A stretch of DNA of 64,000 nucleotides. Source: Ruminimicrobiellum sp045223915. Lineage in GTDB: Bacteria > Elusimicrobiota > Endomicrobiia > Endomicrobiales > Endomicrobiaceae. Positions 53,609 to 61,234 of the stretch are shown here, in pieces. The position numbers and the translations under genes were made by a program. The notes below the pieces were generated by a model. That model ran no database searches. It was not told where the DNA came from and saw only the letters and a program-made list of their open reading frames with translations. Each line of letters opens with the position of its first letter. Positions within the stretch are counted from its first letter, which is position 1. Where the stretch lies: positions 140,121-204,120 of the forward strand of contig JBGUZU010000034.1 of the NCBI GenBank assembly GCA_045223915.1, in the 5' to 3' direction.

Positions 53609-54094
53609 ATGGTGTTTAATTTAAAAGGAAAAAGAGGATCAACCATAGTAGAAGTTTTGGTATCGGTTATTATTATCGGTATTGTGAGTGTGTATGGTTT
53701 GTCTTTTTTCTCTTCAGCATATAAACATTCTGTTGATAGCAAAGATTATAGCTTTGTTTTACATGATTTGGTAAGAAAAATGGAAATGGTTAAAGGCGGC
53801 GGGTATCCTAGTGCGACGAATGGTAATTATTATCCATTTTCTACAATTTCTGAAGATGGAACAAGGTTTGATTTTAAACGTGACAAAGAGTTAAGAGAGG
53901 GTTGTACGGTTCGTTACACTTGTGAAGCAGATGTGGATACTGATGGAAGTCATAATTTCAGCAATAGTGCAAGAATTACTCTTAGGGCAGAATGGCCTAT
54001 TGATAATCCGGATTTTGCTCCGGAAGATAGGAATACGATTACATTGGTAACATATATTGCTGCACCTAAAGACAATAATATTAAGAGGTTCTAA
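53609..54094 (+). CDS. Prepilin-like minor pseudopilin (GspI/PilV-like)
   Basis: A 161-residue protein with a basic leader ending KGKRG, cleavage before STIVEVLVSVII (Glu at +5), and a hydrophobic helix to about residue 30. The start at 53609 is preferred to the ATG at 53591 because GAGGG lies six bases before it; the alternative overlaps the previous stop as ATGATGA. The periplasmic domain has a few short repeats. Minor pseudopilins of this size prime assembly at the tip. Confidence 0.75.
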   Translation: MVFNLKGKRGSTIVEVLVSVIIIGIVSVYGLSFFSSAYKHSVDSKDYSFVLHDLVRKMEMVKGGGYPSATNGNYYPFSTISEDGTRFDFKRDKELREGCTVRYTCEADVDTDGSHNFSNSARITLRAEWPIDNPDFAPEDRNTITLVTYIAAPKDNNIKRF

Positions 54095-54705
54095 TGTTTT
54101 TTACAAAAAAAGGTTTCACTTTAGTTGAAATGATGGTGGCGATTTTATTATCGGCTGTCGTTATATTCTTTTCATATACACTTACAATATCTGCATATAA
54201 AATGTTTTCTAAGGTAAGTAGTACTTCTAAAGGATTTAACAATATACAATTTTTTGAAGAGATTCTAAAAAAATCTATAACTGAATCAGAGAGTGTTGTT
54301 TTTAATAATAGTTCTATTATATGTACAAGGTATGATGTTGTTTTAAGAGAAAAAGTTAGAGATACGTATACTTTTGAATCATCATCCGGTTTTTTTGGTA
54401 ATTTGGTGGGTAAAGAGTATGATGTTTTCCCATTTAATATTCCTAATGACAAAAGGTTTGGGGCTACAAAATTGTTTATGAAGACTGAAGTTTTGAGTGG
54501 TCATGCTTTGCCGGAAACTCAAGTATTAGTATTAAATAATGTTAGAGCTTTTTATTATAGACCAAACAAGTATCCCGGAGGTACAGGTGCACACTTAGAC
54601 AATGTAACAATAGGTATTATCTATGACGATCATGTTGTACCTAATATTCCGAAAAGACAATTTAGAACTTTCTGTTTTTCTTCCAGACAGGGGAGTATTT
54701 CATGA
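54094..54705 (+). CDS. Prepilin-like minor pseudopilin (GspJ/PilW-like)
   Basis: The 203-residue protein starts MFFTKKG-FTLVEMMVAILLS, a textbook class III prepilin signal (cleavage after Gly, Phe at +1, Glu at +5). The start is fused to the previous stop as TAATG. Size and position match GspJ. The remaining 170 residues are beta-rich with no catalytic motif. Confidence 0.82.
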   Translation: MFFTKKGFTLVEMMVAILLSAVVIFFSYTLTISAYKMFSKVSSTSKGFNNIQFFEEILKKSITESESVVFNNSSIICTRYDVVLREKVRDTYTFESSSGFFGNLVGKEYDVFPFNIPNDKRFGATKLFMKTEVLSGHALPETQVLVLNNVRAFYYRPNKYPGGTGAHLDNVTIGIIYDDHVVPNIPKRQFRTFCFSSRQGSIS

Positions 54706-55403
54706 TAAAGAATAATAAAGGGACCATACTTTTAATAACAATTGTATCTATGATGATATTGACCATTATAGGTTATATTACCTTGCGGATGGTTTCTTCT
54801 CAAGGTGTTATGGATACATATGCCCAAACAAAAGTAAGAGTAGATTATGCTGCAGAAGGCATTGTAGAAAGGGCAAAAGGTTATATTGCTTATGTTGTTG
54901 ACAAAAATTTTATACCGTCGGGAACAGTAGTTACGGATGGCATTTTAGGTGATAAAGGAGATAATCCAGGATATGGTACTTTGTTTTCTAAAGTTCAAGC
55001 TGCCGGAGGATCTTGGGATCTTTTTAATGCTGAAATTATAGATGATGATTTATCTGAGTATGGTGGTAGAGTTAATCCTAATGCCCCATTTGATGATATG
55101 TTTCCAAGAGTTTTTGCTTCTGTTAAGTGTGAATTTGTAAATATATTAGATCAAGAGGCATTTTATGATGGTATTACGGATATTCATAATTTTGAACAGG
55201 AAGTTATAAGTGGCGATCCAACACCAGAACAAACATACAGAATTGTAGGTATAGCAAGAGCTACAGTAAGTGCTGCAGATGGTAGTGAGATAGTTTCAAT
55301 TGTCAAATGCTATTTTAATACAGAAAGAGTAGATTCAGATTCATCAACTAATGCAAATTATACAAATGTTAGAACTATAATCGGTTGGAGGAAAGTATCT
55401 TGA
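54702..55403 (+). CDS. Pseudopilin-like protein lacking Glu5 (GspK/PilX-like)
   Basis: The 233-residue protein begins MIKNNKG-TILLITIVSMMIL, with a class III-like Gly before a hydrophobic helix but Ile instead of Glu at +5. This is the typical GspK/PilX feature; it caps the pseudopilus tip. The middle domain is Asp/Gly-rich with a YGGRVNPNAPFDD stretch that could bind calcium, as GspK does, although it is shorter than GspK. It overlaps the genes on both sides by four bases. Confidence 0.78.
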   Translation: MIKNNKGTILLITIVSMMILTIIGYITLRMVSSQGVMDTYAQTKVRVDYAAEGIVERAKGYIAYVVDKNFIPSGTVVTDGILGDKGDNPGYGTLFSKVQAAGGSWDLFNAEIIDDDLSEYGGRVNPNAPFDDMFPRVFASVKCEFVNILDQEAFYDGITDIHNFEQEVISGDPTPEQTYRIVGIARATVSAADGSEIVSIVKCYFNTERVDSDSSTNANYTNVRTIIGWRKVS

Positions 55404-56407
55404 TAGGCATTGATTTGGGCAGCAAGTTTGTAAAGATCTGTAAAATCGTAAATACTGAAAAGAAGAAAAAAGAATATTCGATAGTTTCTGCAGTAGTGGA
55501 TATATCAAATTATTCCGGAACGGAAAAGACGGAAAAATTGGCGGCAGTTTTAAAAAAATTGGGCTGCTTGGATGATTCCGTGTATTTGGCTGTCGGCGGT
55601 AAAGATATAATTAACAGAGATTTAGTTTTGAAAAGAAACAAGTTAATAAGTCTAAAAGATCAGGTGAATAACGAAGTTGTTAATACTATTTCCGAAGATT
55701 TAGGTAAAACATATTCTTCTTTTTCGGTTATAAAAAATAATTCCGATAAGGAATGCAGTATTGTTTTTTCAGCAGCTCCTATGGAAAAAGTTAATGCAAA
55801 ATTTTCTTTTATAAATACGATTGATGCTTTGAATGTTTCCGGTATTACATTGGAAGATTTTGCTTTAGCAAATGCTTATGTCGAGTTTGGACCAAATTAC
55901 AAAAATTCCGAAAATGTTATTTTAATAAATATCGGTTATAGTGTTTCTAATGTGATTGCTATGAACGGTAAAGAGTTGGTTTTCCTTAAAGATGTAGATT
56001 TCGGCGGGCAAGATATAACAAGAGATATTTCCAATTTTTATTCAATACCGGAAAAGTTGTCGGAAGAGTTGAAAAGAAGAGAAGATTTAAGACAGGCAAT
56101 AAATTTCAATATGAAAAATGTTTTGAAAAAAAATGTTGCGGTTTTAATCGAAACATTGTTTAGAACAATAGAGCATTGTATAACAAGACAATTTATCGTG
56201 TCCGTTGATAGAATAGTTCTTACCGGTGGTGGTGCTATGACGGAAGGAATAGATAATTTTATTCAGGATACACTCGGAATACCAACTGAAAAATGGAATC
56301 CGTTGGATAATAATAAGTTTGTGGGATATGTTAACAAACCACAAGGCTTTTATTTGCCTGTTGCGCTCGGTTTAGCACTTGAAAAGGAGAAAAAAGCAAA
56401 TGTATAG
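55400..56407 (+). CDS. PilM-like actin-fold assembly protein
   Basis: A 335-residue cytoplasmic actin-like protein with the start IGIDLGSKFVKICKIV, a NIGYSVSNVIAMNGKEL segment, FGGQDITRDI, and the C-terminal nucleotide-binding VLTGGGAMTEGIDNFI. PilM binds the N-terminus of PilN. The start is TTG at 55400, where GGAGG sits eight bases upstream and the TTGA overlaps the previous stop. PilM as a separate protein is the type IV pilus arrangement; in type II secretion it is fused as GspL. Confidence 0.88.
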   Translation: MIGIDLGSKFVKICKIVNTEKKKKEYSIVSAVVDISNYSGTEKTEKLAAVLKKLGCLDDSVYLAVGGKDIINRDLVLKRNKLISLKDQVNNEVVNTISEDLGKTYSSFSVIKNNSDKECSIVFSAAPMEKVNAKFSFINTIDALNVSGITLEDFALANAYVEFGPNYKNSENVILINIGYSVSNVIAMNGKELVFLKDVDFGGQDITRDISNFYSIPEKLSEELKRREDLRQAINFNMKNVLKKNVAVLIETLFRTIEHCITRQFIVSVDRIVLTGGGAMTEGIDNFIQDTLGIPTEKWNPLDNNKFVGYVNKPQGFYLPVALGLALEKEKKANV

Positions 56408-56978
56408 CTTTAATTATATAGAAGGCGTTATTACAAAAGAAAAGTACGGAAGTGCGCTTATAAGATTCTTAAAACTTGCAAATTTTTTTGTTCATGTTGG
56501 AATAATATTAATACTGTTATTTACCGTGTTTAGATACCTTGAGACATTAAATTATAACAGAAAAATAATTGATACAAAGAACATAATTGAACAAAAAAGA
56601 TCACAAAATAATATTGTTGAAATAGAAAAAGAGTGGGAAACTTATTATTATAAAATATTAGCCGTAAAAGAACAGTTGAAAGGAAATACAAATTATGGCT
56701 CTGTTTTAAAAGATTTTGGAACATACCTGCCTGAAAATGATTCTATTATAAGCCTTTCAATCGTGGGAGAGGCTGCAAATGCTGATTGGTATATAAGTAA
56801 AGAAAAAGTAAAACAATTAACCAGTTTCTATGATTATGCTCCAATTTTGAATTCTGCTTTTGAGAAAAGTGAGTGTATTAAAAATGATATGGTAATAGAA
56901 ACCATGGAAAAACAGAAGATTTATAAAAGAGAAGTTAATGCTCTGAAACTTAAGATAGGACTAAAAAAAGCAAAATAA
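56400..56978 (+). CDS. PilN-like assembly protein
   Basis: The 192-residue protein starts MYSFNYIEGVI and has one transmembrane helix at about residues 31-50, then a coiled segment (about 55-100) and a ferredoxin-like periplasmic fold. The start with AAGGAG at 56383-56388 fits ATG 56400; its first bases overlap the end of pilM. PilN's cytoplasmic tail recruits PilM and its periplasmic part pairs with PilO. Confidence 0.78.
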   Translation: MYSFNYIEGVITKEKYGSALIRFLKLANFFVHVGIILILLFTVFRYLETLNYNRKIIDTKNIIEQKRSQNNIVEIEKEWETYYYKILAVKEQLKGNTNYGSVLKDFGTYLPENDSIISLSIVGEAANADWYISKEKVKQLTSFYDYAPILNSAFEKSECIKNDMVIETMEKQKIYKREVNALKLKIGLKKAK

Positions 56979-56996
56979 ATATTGGGGATATAATTT

Positions 56997-57905
56997 ATGA
57001 ATCAAAATAAAAGGGTCTTAATTTTTATATTAAATTTATTGTTTTCTTTGTTTATTGCGTACTTGGTATATAACTACATTTATGGTAGTTACGATAAAGA
57101 TTTTAAAGAAAGAAAAAGTGTTTATGAAAGATTCTCCAATATAAATTCACAATTGGATGATTTCGGTAGTATACAGACGAAGATGGATGAGTTGGATGAA
57201 TCTTTGGAAGAAGTTTTTTCTATTTATAAAGATACTTTTTATTCTAATGAGCAAAACATAAATGCATATAAAGTGAGAATATTGGAATTGCTAAAAGAAA
57301 CAGAGATTTCTCTGCAAAAAGATGATTCCGTTGTTCAGGAAAAGAAGGGAAATAGTATAGAAATAACTCTAAAGATGAAAGCATCTTACAAACAAGTTTG
57401 TAAATTCTTGTTTGAATTGGAAAGATATTCTAAGGTTTTGTCAATTACAATGGATCACAAAGAAAATGTAGAGATAAAAACTGTTCCTATACTTTTTTCA
57501 TCGGAAGTAAATGATTGCTTTAGCGGAAGAAATACTATTGATTTTATAGAAGATGATATTCGTAAGGCAGGATATTTTAAAGAAATATCCGATAAAATAG
57601 AAAAAGCAAAAGATGTAGGTTACATTCAAACTTGGAGAGACTTTGAACCGATTCCGAAGAATCCTTTTTATATGTATGTTCCTGAAAGACCTGTTAAAAG
57701 TGGTGGCGGTGGTGCAAAAGTTGAAACTCCAAAAATTGTTATAGACGGTATAATGTATGAAAAACAACATCCTATGGTTATAATAGGCGGCAAATTTTAT
57801 TATGTCGGGGATGTTTATAATGGTTGTAAAATAATTCAAATTAACGGAAATAATATAAAAGTTAATAAATCAGGTGTAATATTTACAATAAAAATGGAGA
57901 ATTAA
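56997..57905 (+). CDS. PilO-like protein with a C-terminal PilP/GspC-like domain
   Basis: A 302-residue protein with one N-terminal helix (about 5-26), a coiled coil (about 28-80) and a PilO-type ferredoxin fold (about 85-165). Beyond a linker with KNPFYMYVPE, which recalls the PilP Arg-Asp-Pro-Phe box, the last 60 residues read VIDGIMYEKQHPMVIIGG, FYYVGDVYNG and IKVNKSG. That is the pattern of the GspC HR / PilP domain that contacts the secretin. I infer a PilO-PilP fusion. GGGG precedes the ATG. Confidence 0.72.
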   Translation: MNQNKRVLIFILNLLFSLFIAYLVYNYIYGSYDKDFKERKSVYERFSNINSQLDDFGSIQTKMDELDESLEEVFSIYKDTFYSNEQNINAYKVRILELLKETEISLQKDDSVVQEKKGNSIEITLKMKASYKQVCKFLFELERYSKVLSITMDHKENVEIKTVPILFSSEVNDCFSGRNTIDFIEDDIRKAGYFKEISDKIEKAKDVGYIQTWRDFEPIPKNPFYMYVPERPVKSGGGGAKVETPKIVIDGIMYEKQHPMVIIGGKFYYVGDVYNGCKIIQINGNNIKVNKSGVIFTIKMEN

Positions 57906-57917
57906 AAAGGAGAGAAA

Positions 57918-59198
57918 ATGAAAAAACTTTTGTTGGCAGTAGTAGCTGTTTCTTTATTATTTACTACCTCTTATTCTGCACCGGAAAAAGAGAGTGGTGG
58001 CGGTTTACATTCCACAAACTTAATTTCTATCGATTTTCAAGGAACTTCATTATACACTGTTTTAAATGTTTTAAGTATGAAGACAGGTATGAAGTTGATT
58101 TCTTCTACGGATTTATATCAAAAAAAGATAATGTTATCGTTGCAGGATGTTACGGCGGAAGAAGCTCTTAATGCTTTGCTTGATACTTATGATTTGTATT
58201 ATGTTAAACAGGGTGATGCAAATATATATGTTATTAAAAGTAAAGCGGATGGAAGTCATATTACGGTTTCCAGAGTTATTTTTTGTAACTATGCAAAAGC
58301 GGCAGATTTAGAGAAAATTTTGGCAACGAGATTATCAAAAGGTGGTAAAATTGTATCAGATACAAGAACAAATTCTTTGATTATCACGGATTTGGCCGAT
58401 AGTATCGATAAAATGGAAGGCCTTATAAGATCATTGGATGTTCCTACACAACAGGTTTTGCTTGAAGCCAAAATCGTAGATATTAACTTATCTCACGGAA
58501 CTGCAATAGGAACAAGATGGAACGAAACATACAGAGATGGCTTGCTTAATCCTACTGTTGATCCTTCAAGAATGAATAATAAAAATTTCGTTTATGAGAC
58601 TCCGGTTGGTTCTGTTATGGGTTTGGGATTAACAAAATCTTTTGCAAGAGTTGGAGTTTCTATTCTTGAAGGTGATGATTGGAGTATAAACGGAACATTC
58701 GAAGCCGGTGTTGAGGATAAAGATGCCAAAGTGTTATCAAATCCTAAACTTCTTGTTTTAAATAACCAAGAAGCTTCAATAGATATCGTTGAGGAAATTC
58801 CTTACTTGGAAAGCAAGACAACTTCTACGGAAGGAAATACAACAGGTACAATGGCATTTAAGGAAGCCGGTATAAAATTAAAAGTAAAACCTCAAATAAA
58901 CAGGGACGGCTCAATTGTATTATCAATATCTCCTGAACAAAGTTATAGAACCGGTGAAACAATAGGTGAAGAAAATACTCCTGTTATTAATACAAGTAAA
59001 TCAACAACAACTTTAATGTTAAGAAGCGGAGAAACAGCTGCTATCGGTGGTTTGATAAGAGAAACAGAAGATACAACTGTAAATAAAGTTCCTTTATTGG
59101 GAGATATTCCTATATTGGGATATTTATTTAAGAGTGAAACAAAAAATAAATCAAGATATGAACTTACCATATTTATAACGGCAAAAATTGTTAACTAA
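57918..59198 (+). CDS. Outer-membrane secretin (PilQ/GspD-like, compact)
   Basis: The 426-residue protein has a signal peptide (MKKLLLAVVAVSLLFTTSYSA), an STN/N0-type domain (about 30-110: ISIDFQGTSLYTVLNVLS, then EEALNALLDTYDLYYVKQ), one N1-type domain (about 120-180), and a secretin core with LLEAKIVDINL, VLSNPKLLVLNNQEAS, ISPEQSY, TLMLRSGETAAIGGLI, VPLLGDIPILGYLF and SRYELTIFITAKIV. It is much shorter than typical PilQ (700) or GspD (650), with no extra N2/N3 or AMIN domains. It forms the outer-membrane gate of the machine. Confidence 0.92.
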   Translation: MKKLLLAVVAVSLLFTTSYSAPEKESGGGLHSTNLISIDFQGTSLYTVLNVLSMKTGMKLISSTDLYQKKIMLSLQDVTAEEALNALLDTYDLYYVKQGDANIYVIKSKADGSHITVSRVIFCNYAKAADLEKILATRLSKGGKIVSDTRTNSLIITDLADSIDKMEGLIRSLDVPTQQVLLEAKIVDINLSHGTAIGTRWNETYRDGLLNPTVDPSRMNNKNFVYETPVGSVMGLGLTKSFARVGVSILEGDDWSINGTFEAGVEDKDAKVLSNPKLLVLNNQEASIDIVEEIPYLESKTTSTEGNTTGTMAFKEAGIKLKVKPQINRDGSIVLSISPEQSYRTGETIGEENTPVINTSKSTTTLMLRSGETAAIGGLIRETEDTTVNKVPLLGDIPILGYLFKSETKNKSRYELTIFITAKIVN

Positions 59199-59221
59199 TA
59201 TTTATCAAGGATTATAAAACT

Positions 59222-60124
59222 ATGGAAAATGAAAATATAAATACAGGCGATAATAACGGTTCAAATGTTTCTAATTCTGCGCCTAATTCCGATACAAGTG
59301 TTAATGTTGTCGGAAACGAACCTTCTTTTGAAACCGGTAAAGAGAATAATGTAGTTGATGCCAATGCCAATAATAATGTCAATGGTGAGAATACCAATAT
59401 TGATATGAATGGTATGCAAGAACAAGAATCTGCAAGTTCCGGTAAAAGTTCAATCGCAAATGTATTTGCAAATGCTGTTAAAAAAGCTGATGAAAAGATT
59501 GATGAAAAAGAAGAAGAAAAAGAAGATGCTCAACAAGAATTAGATGATGGCCCGCATATTCATAAGGTATTGATTATTGAAGACAATGAAGTAGAAAGAA
59601 CTTCCTTGAGGGCTGCATTGGAAACTGAATCCATTGCTGTTGAAGCCGTTGAAAACGGCTTCGAAGCTGAGAATCTTGTTCGTATTTCTATGTTTGATAT
59701 TGCGATAGTTGATTACAGGTTGCCTGATACGGACGGCCTTAATTTGATAAAGAAGTTAAAAATATCTATTCCAGAGCTTATGCCTTTGGTTGTTACAGCA
59801 CATAGCTCTGTTGAAATTGCGGTTGAATCTCTAAAAATGGGAGCTTATGATTATATAACGAAGCCTTTGAATATACCTAATTTAATAAAAACAATTTCTA
59901 CAATGATACAGGATAAAGAGACCGCTATTTCCAGCAGAAAAAAATTGGTTGAGTTGCAATCTAAACAAGGAATAACATACACTGCTTCTTCCGGAGATGA
60001 ACATGTATCTATAATAACGACACCGAATCCGGATATGTTGGTTAGTGCGGAAACAAAAATAAGTTTCGGTAAAAAAGTAAAAAAGTTTATATTAGCAGTT
60101 AAAAATTTTTATTGGGGATCATAA
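59222..60124 (+). CDS. Receiver protein with low-complexity N-terminal region
   Basis: The 300-residue protein has about 115 residues rich in Asn, Ser, Glu and Val that look disordered, followed by a receiver domain (about 115-240). This begins HKVLIIEDNEVERTSLR, has acceptor Asp in IAIVDYRLPDTDG, the VTAHSS switch and ITKPLN with the conserved Lys. After it comes a charged helix (KETAISSRKKLVELQ) and a basic amphipathic tail (KKVKKFILAVKNFYWG). No DNA-binding domain is present. Placed in the secretion operon, it may regulate the machine by protein contact, as other stand-alone receivers do. Confidence 0.8.
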   Translation: MENENINTGDNNGSNVSNSAPNSDTSVNVVGNEPSFETGKENNVVDANANNNVNGENTNIDMNGMQEQESASSGKSSIANVFANAVKKADEKIDEKEEEKEDAQQELDDGPHIHKVLIIEDNEVERTSLRAALETESIAVEAVENGFEAENLVRISMFDIAIVDYRLPDTDGLNLIKKLKISIPELMPLVVTAHSSVEIAVESLKMGAYDYITKPLNIPNLIKTISTMIQDKETAISSRKKLVELQSKQGITYTASSGDEHVSIITTPNPDMLVSAETKISFGKKVKKFILAVKNFYWGS

Positions 60125-60125
60125 A

Positions 60126-60902
60126 ATGATAATGAAAAAAGTATTAATTAGTTTTTCTTTAATTGTCTTTATGTCGTCTTTGTGTACTGCAATAACAAGA
60201 AATACTTCAAACAGTAATGAGAATAGAAAAATAGAAAAAAATGCTTACTATAAAGATTTACAAAGAGCTAAAAATTGTTATTGCGAAGGTGATTTTGACG
60301 GAGCAGAAAAACATCTTAGCAAAATTTTTGAAGTTTCTATCGACAATGAAAAAGCTAATGAAATGAGAAACAAGATTTTATTGTTAAAAGAAAAAGAATC
60401 TTACTATAAAAAAGCTTTAGTTAATGATTTGGTTATAGAACTTAGAAGAGCGGTTAAAGAAGGAAATTGTTATGAAGGTTTTTTGTTTATAAAGAGAATA
60501 CATGACCTTTCTCCGAATGAACCTATAGAAGCTTTTAAAACAAGATTGGAAAATGAAAAAGAATTGATTTTGTATGCTATAGAAGATACCGGTGATAAAA
60601 ATCTTTTTATAGACTCTGTTGATTTTTTTGTTAAAGAAAAATTTAAAAAATCATCGGAATACATATATAAGCTTTATCAAAAATATCCAAAATTTGTCGA
60701 CTATGTAGGATTAAACAGATGTTATGTCTTACAAGAAACAACAAGCAAAAGAGTGAAAAAATTTTATGATGAAGCCATAAAATGTTTTAAGGCAACAAAG
60801 TTGGGAGAAGCAAGAAATTTGGCTGAATTGGCATATAGTTTACAACCCACTGATATAAAAATTAGAATTTTGTTAGATCAAATTAATATGGAGATATTGT
60901 AG
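60126..60902 (+). CDS. Exported TPR-like protein
   Basis: The 258-residue protein has an N-terminal signal peptide (MIMKKVLISFSLIVFMSSLCTA) followed by helical repeats of TPR length. Examples are DLQRAKNCYCEGDFDGAEKHLSKIF and KRVKKFYDEAIKCFKATKLGEARNLAELAYSLQP. The Cys in the signal end (LCTA) is not at a canonical lipobox. TPR proteins of the PilF/TadD type often help secretins or pili assemble, so its place at the end of the operon fits a pilotin-like role, but that is inference. A strong terminator follows. Confidence 0.72.
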   Translation: MIMKKVLISFSLIVFMSSLCTAITRNTSNSNENRKIEKNAYYKDLQRAKNCYCEGDFDGAEKHLSKIFEVSIDNEKANEMRNKILLLKEKESYYKKALVNDLVIELRRAVKEGNCYEGFLFIKRIHDLSPNEPIEAFKTRLENEKELILYAIEDTGDKNLFIDSVDFFVKEKFKKSSEYIYKLYQKYPKFVDYVGLNRCYVLQETTSKRVKKFYDEAIKCFKATKLGEARNLAELAYSLQPTDIKIRILLDQINMEIL

Positions 60903-60948
60903 TTGTATATTATTTAAACTAATTAATATTTTTTTATCATTATATTAT

Positions 60949-60983
60949 CTGCATCGGTTAAATTTAACCGATGCAGTTTTTTT
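60949..60983 (+). terminator. Terminator of the secretion/pilus operon
   Basis: A perfect 28-base palindrome (60949-60962 with 60963-60976), followed by T to 60983. Within the RNA, the AT-rich centre would form the loop. It isolates the upstream operon from hrcA. Confidence 0.93.
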
Positions 60984-61016
60984 GTTTTATACTTTCCGTC
61001 GATAAAAAATAAAAGC

Positions 61017-61045
61017 TTGACAAAAATCAAACACTGTGTTATAAT
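61017..61045 (+). promoter_or_regulatory. Consensus promoter of the hrcA-grpE-dnaK operon
   Basis: A perfect TTGACA (61017-61022), a 17-base spacer and a perfect TATAAT (61040-61045). The -10 box directly abuts the CIRCE operator, as expected for HrcA repression. The predicted start is near 61052, within the operator. Confidence 0.88.
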
Positions 61046-61088
61046 TAGCACTTGTAATATATGAGCGCTAATATTAACAAAGTGCTAA
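61045..61088 (+). promoter_or_regulatory. CIRCE operator with a third half-site
   Basis: TTAGCACTT (61045-61053) and GAGCGCTAA (61063-61071), nine bases apart, match the CIRCE consensus TTAGCACTC-N9-GAGTGCTAA with two substitutions. A further half-site AAGTGCTAA (61080-61088) is the exact reverse complement of the first one. HrcA should bind here to repress the operon until heat or misfolded protein releases it. Confidence 0.9.
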
Positions 61089-61100
61089 TTTAGAAAAATA

Positions 61101-61203
61101 GTAGATTAGAGTTAAAAAAGGAAGATTTGATAAGAACAAAATTTGCAAGGCAAATTTTACAACTTAGCTTCCAATCTTCAAATCGTCCAATCATCTAATC
61201 TTC
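61101..61203 (+). repeat. Palindromic octamer repeat element, copy A
   Basis: A core palindrome AAAATTTGC-AAG-GCAAATTTT (61138-61158) is followed by a tandem array of octamers of the form C[T/G/A]TC[C/A/T]AAT (61168-61203: CTTCCAAT, CTTCAAAT, CGTCCAAT, CATCTAAT, CTTC). A purine-rich left arm (61101-61134) contains the reverse complement of such units (GATTAGA, GGAAGATTTGA), so the whole can fold back on itself. The 69 bases at 61135-61203 match copy B without gaps, differing at nine positions counted by eye. It lies in the hrcA leader. Confidence 0.8.
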
Positions 61204-61234
61204 AAAAATTGCGGAGTAATTTTTAGAGGTTTGT

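Noticed and set aside
60903..61234. An extra gene in the 332-base gap before hrcA
   Set aside because: No frame with a start and a plausible product is present; the gap is fully used by a terminator, a promoter, CIRCE and repeat copy A.
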